Shown here: one piece after another, positions 5,169 to 5,919 of the stretch
Position numbering within the stretch: position 1 is the first letter of the stretch
How the letters are laid out: each line of letters opens with the position of its first letter
NCBI GenBank assembly: GCA_932222125.1
Contig: CAKNZJ010000135.1
Coordinates: forward strand, 1-5,919
Direction: 5' to 3'
Source of the DNA: an uncultured Clostridia bacterium
GTDB lineage: Bacteria > Bacillota > Clostridia > Oscillospirales > Oscillospiraceae
DNA: 5,919 nt
Notes under the pieces: model-generated
What the model was told of the DNA's origin: nothing
Database searches by the model: none
The model's input: only the letters and a program-made list of their open reading frames with translations
Translations under genes and position numbers: made by a program

Positions 5169-5606
5169 ATGAAATACGAAAAGATATCAGAATACTCAAA
5201 CACACAATTCCGGAGAATCACAGGGGTAAAGCGGACAACATTTGATAAGATGGTAGAAATCTTACAAAAAGGCTATGCAGAAAAGCAACGGCGTCGCGGG
5301 AGGAAGCCAAAGCTGAGCATAGAGGATTTGTTGCTGGCAACCCTGGAGTATCTGCGGGAATATCGTACTTATGCCCATATAGCAGCCAGTTACGGAATAG
5401 CGGAAAGCAATATCTATCGAGGGATCAAATGGGTGGAAGATACGCAGGTCCGGGACGGAACCTTTTCACTGCCCGGTCGGAAAGCGCCGCTAACAAGTGA
5501 CATGGAATATGAGGTGGTTCTGATAGACGCAACAGAATCGCCGATTGAGCGTCCTAAAAAAAGCAAAAGTGGTACTATTCCGGGAAGAAAAAGCGGCATA
5601 CACTAA
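5169..5606 (+). CDS. IS5-family transposase, orfA (N-terminal part)
   Basis: The 145-aa frame encodes the N-terminal DNA-binding part and the start of the catalytic domain. ITGVKRTTFDKMVEIL (17-32), then RRGRKPKLSIEDLLLATLEY (42-61) and the helix-turn-helix-like TYAHIAASYGIAESNIYRGI (67-86) are typical of the helix-turn-helix region of this transposase group. VVLIDATESPIERP (116-129) contains Asp120, the first catalytic residue of the DDE triad. After Pro129-Lys-Lys the frame loses family resemblance and stops at 5606, while the expected sequence continues in the -1 frame. Residues 132-145 are therefore frame-specific tail. The ATG at 5169 fits the usual start of the family (MKYEKIS). Confidence 0.85.
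   Translation: MKYEKISEYSNTQFRRITGVKRTTFDKMVEILQKGYAEKQRRRGRKPKLSIEDLLLATLEYLREYRTYAHIAASYGIAESNIYRGIKWVEDTQVRDGTFSLPGRKAPLTSDMEYEVVLIDATESPIERPKKSKSGTIPGRKSGIH
5556..5562 (+). other. A7 frameshift site joining orfA and orfB
   Basis: Seven A's lie in the context CCT AAA AAA AGC. Staying in frame gives the orfA tail; a shift of -1 here (or one extra A by polymerase slippage) gives Pro-Lys-Lys-Lys-Gln-Lys-Trp-Tyr-Tyr-Ser-Gly, the conserved continuation of the family. A stop (TAA, 5555-5557) in the -1 frame just upstream limits the crossover to this run or shortly after it. It may be a programmed site, as known for IS427-type elements, or a one-base deletion that breaks the gene. Confidence 0.7.
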
Positions 5607-5919
5607 AGACGCAGCTGCTCGTCAGCCTTCAGACCGGGGAGATCATTGCACTGGCATTCTCCAACGGAAAGAAGCACGATTTCCAGCTGTTCAAGGATTC
5701 CCGTATCCATGTCAAGGCAGAAACGGTGTTGGAGGCAGATAGCGGATATCAGGGACTGGCTCAGATACACGCCAATTCCCTCCTGCCGAAAAAGCGGTCC
5801 AAGAATCATCCCTTGACCAGGCAGGAGCGCAGAAATAACCGTGAGATTTCAAGAAAACGTATCTTTGTTGAACACGCCATCCGTTTTGTCAAAAGGTTTC
5901 GTATCCTCTCCGAGCGTTA
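5558..5919 (+). CDS. IS5-family transposase, orfB (catalytic part, 3' end open)
   Basis: This frame has no start codon of its own near its beginning and is read by a -1 shift from orfA. It stays open from 5558 to the window edge. Recognisable DDE-domain blocks are YYSGKKKRHTLKTQLLV, then TGEIIALAFSNGKKHDFQLF, VLEADSGYQGLAQIH and FVEHAIRFVKRFRIL. The Asp codon at 5738-5740 (ADSGYQG) is the second catalytic residue and the Glu codon at 5870-5872 (VEHAI) the third, with 43 residues between them. The end of the protein, normally a short way after the KRFRIL block, is outside the window. Every visible catalytic position is intact, so apart from the frame change the enzyme looks complete. Confidence 0.82.

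Larger units (their letters stand above)
5129..5919 (+). mobile_element. IS5-family insertion sequence, left part (IS427-like)
   Basis: The segment carries an IS5-type transposase split over two frames. It starts with a terminal-repeat-like end GACCTCTTGCGAAAA next to a TA dinucleotide (5127-5128). A two-frame transposase and TA target duplication are known traits of the IS427 group. The boundary at 5129 is inferred from the resemblance to IS ends and from the ATPase stop just upstream. The right terminal repeat and second TA copy are beyond the window, so the length and exact ends cannot be confirmed. Confidence 0.88.

Noticed and set aside
5545..5742. 65-aa + strand frame across the frameshift site
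   Set aside because: The third frame through the transposase; the real continuation is the -1 frame with the conserved DDE blocks.

Overview
The window looks like part of an integrative/conjugative element or similar accessory island from a Gram-positive anaerobe, probably a gut member of class Clostridia. This is inferred from G-rich ribosome binding sites, use of TTG and GTG starts, moderately high GC, and the gene mix: small orphan proteins, an XF1762-type protein, an element-type SSB and a MoxR-like AAA+ ATPase. No conjugation gene, integrase or attachment site is visible, so the mobile-island reading is inference. All genes read on the + strand.

Region 1 (1-1310) holds three tightly packed small genes. 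The first is a membrane protein open at the left window edge. The second is an unrecognised 123-aa protein. The third is an XF1762-family (acetyltransferase-like) protein whose GTG start overlaps the preceding stop in ATGTGA.

Region 2 (1311-1487) is a regulatory leader. A near-consensus promoter (TTGACC, 17 bp, TATAAT with an upstream TG) is followed about 25 nt after its predicted start site by a 15-bp hairpin with a T7 tract. Further potential RNA structure lies between this hairpin and the next start codon. The layout suggests that ssb expression is controlled by transcription attenuation or antitermination. The alternative is that the promoter makes a terminated small RNA of about 60 nt.

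Region 3 (1488-2139) is an SSB with an OB-fold, a Q/G/P/A-rich linker and a Phe-ending tail, followed by a strong intrinsic terminator.

Region 4 (2224-5116) is a three-gene run: an unrecognised 101-aa protein, a 247-aa protein with an N-terminal membrane anchor that overlaps it, and a 620-aa MoxR/AAA_5-type ATPase. The ATPase has a clear Walker A, sensor 1, DR motif and possible sensor 2, but its Walker B position reads EIQE instead of the usual DE. Such ATPases normally work with a VWA-domain partner encoded next door. The start of a following gene may be present (ATG at 5117) but is cut after four codons.

Region 5 (5129-5919) is the left part of an IS5-family insertion sequence, probably IS427-like. 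It has a terminal-repeat-like end and a transposase split over two frames at a run of seven A's, giving orfA and orfB joined by a -1 shift. DDE residues are visible in both halves. The right end lies beyond the window.
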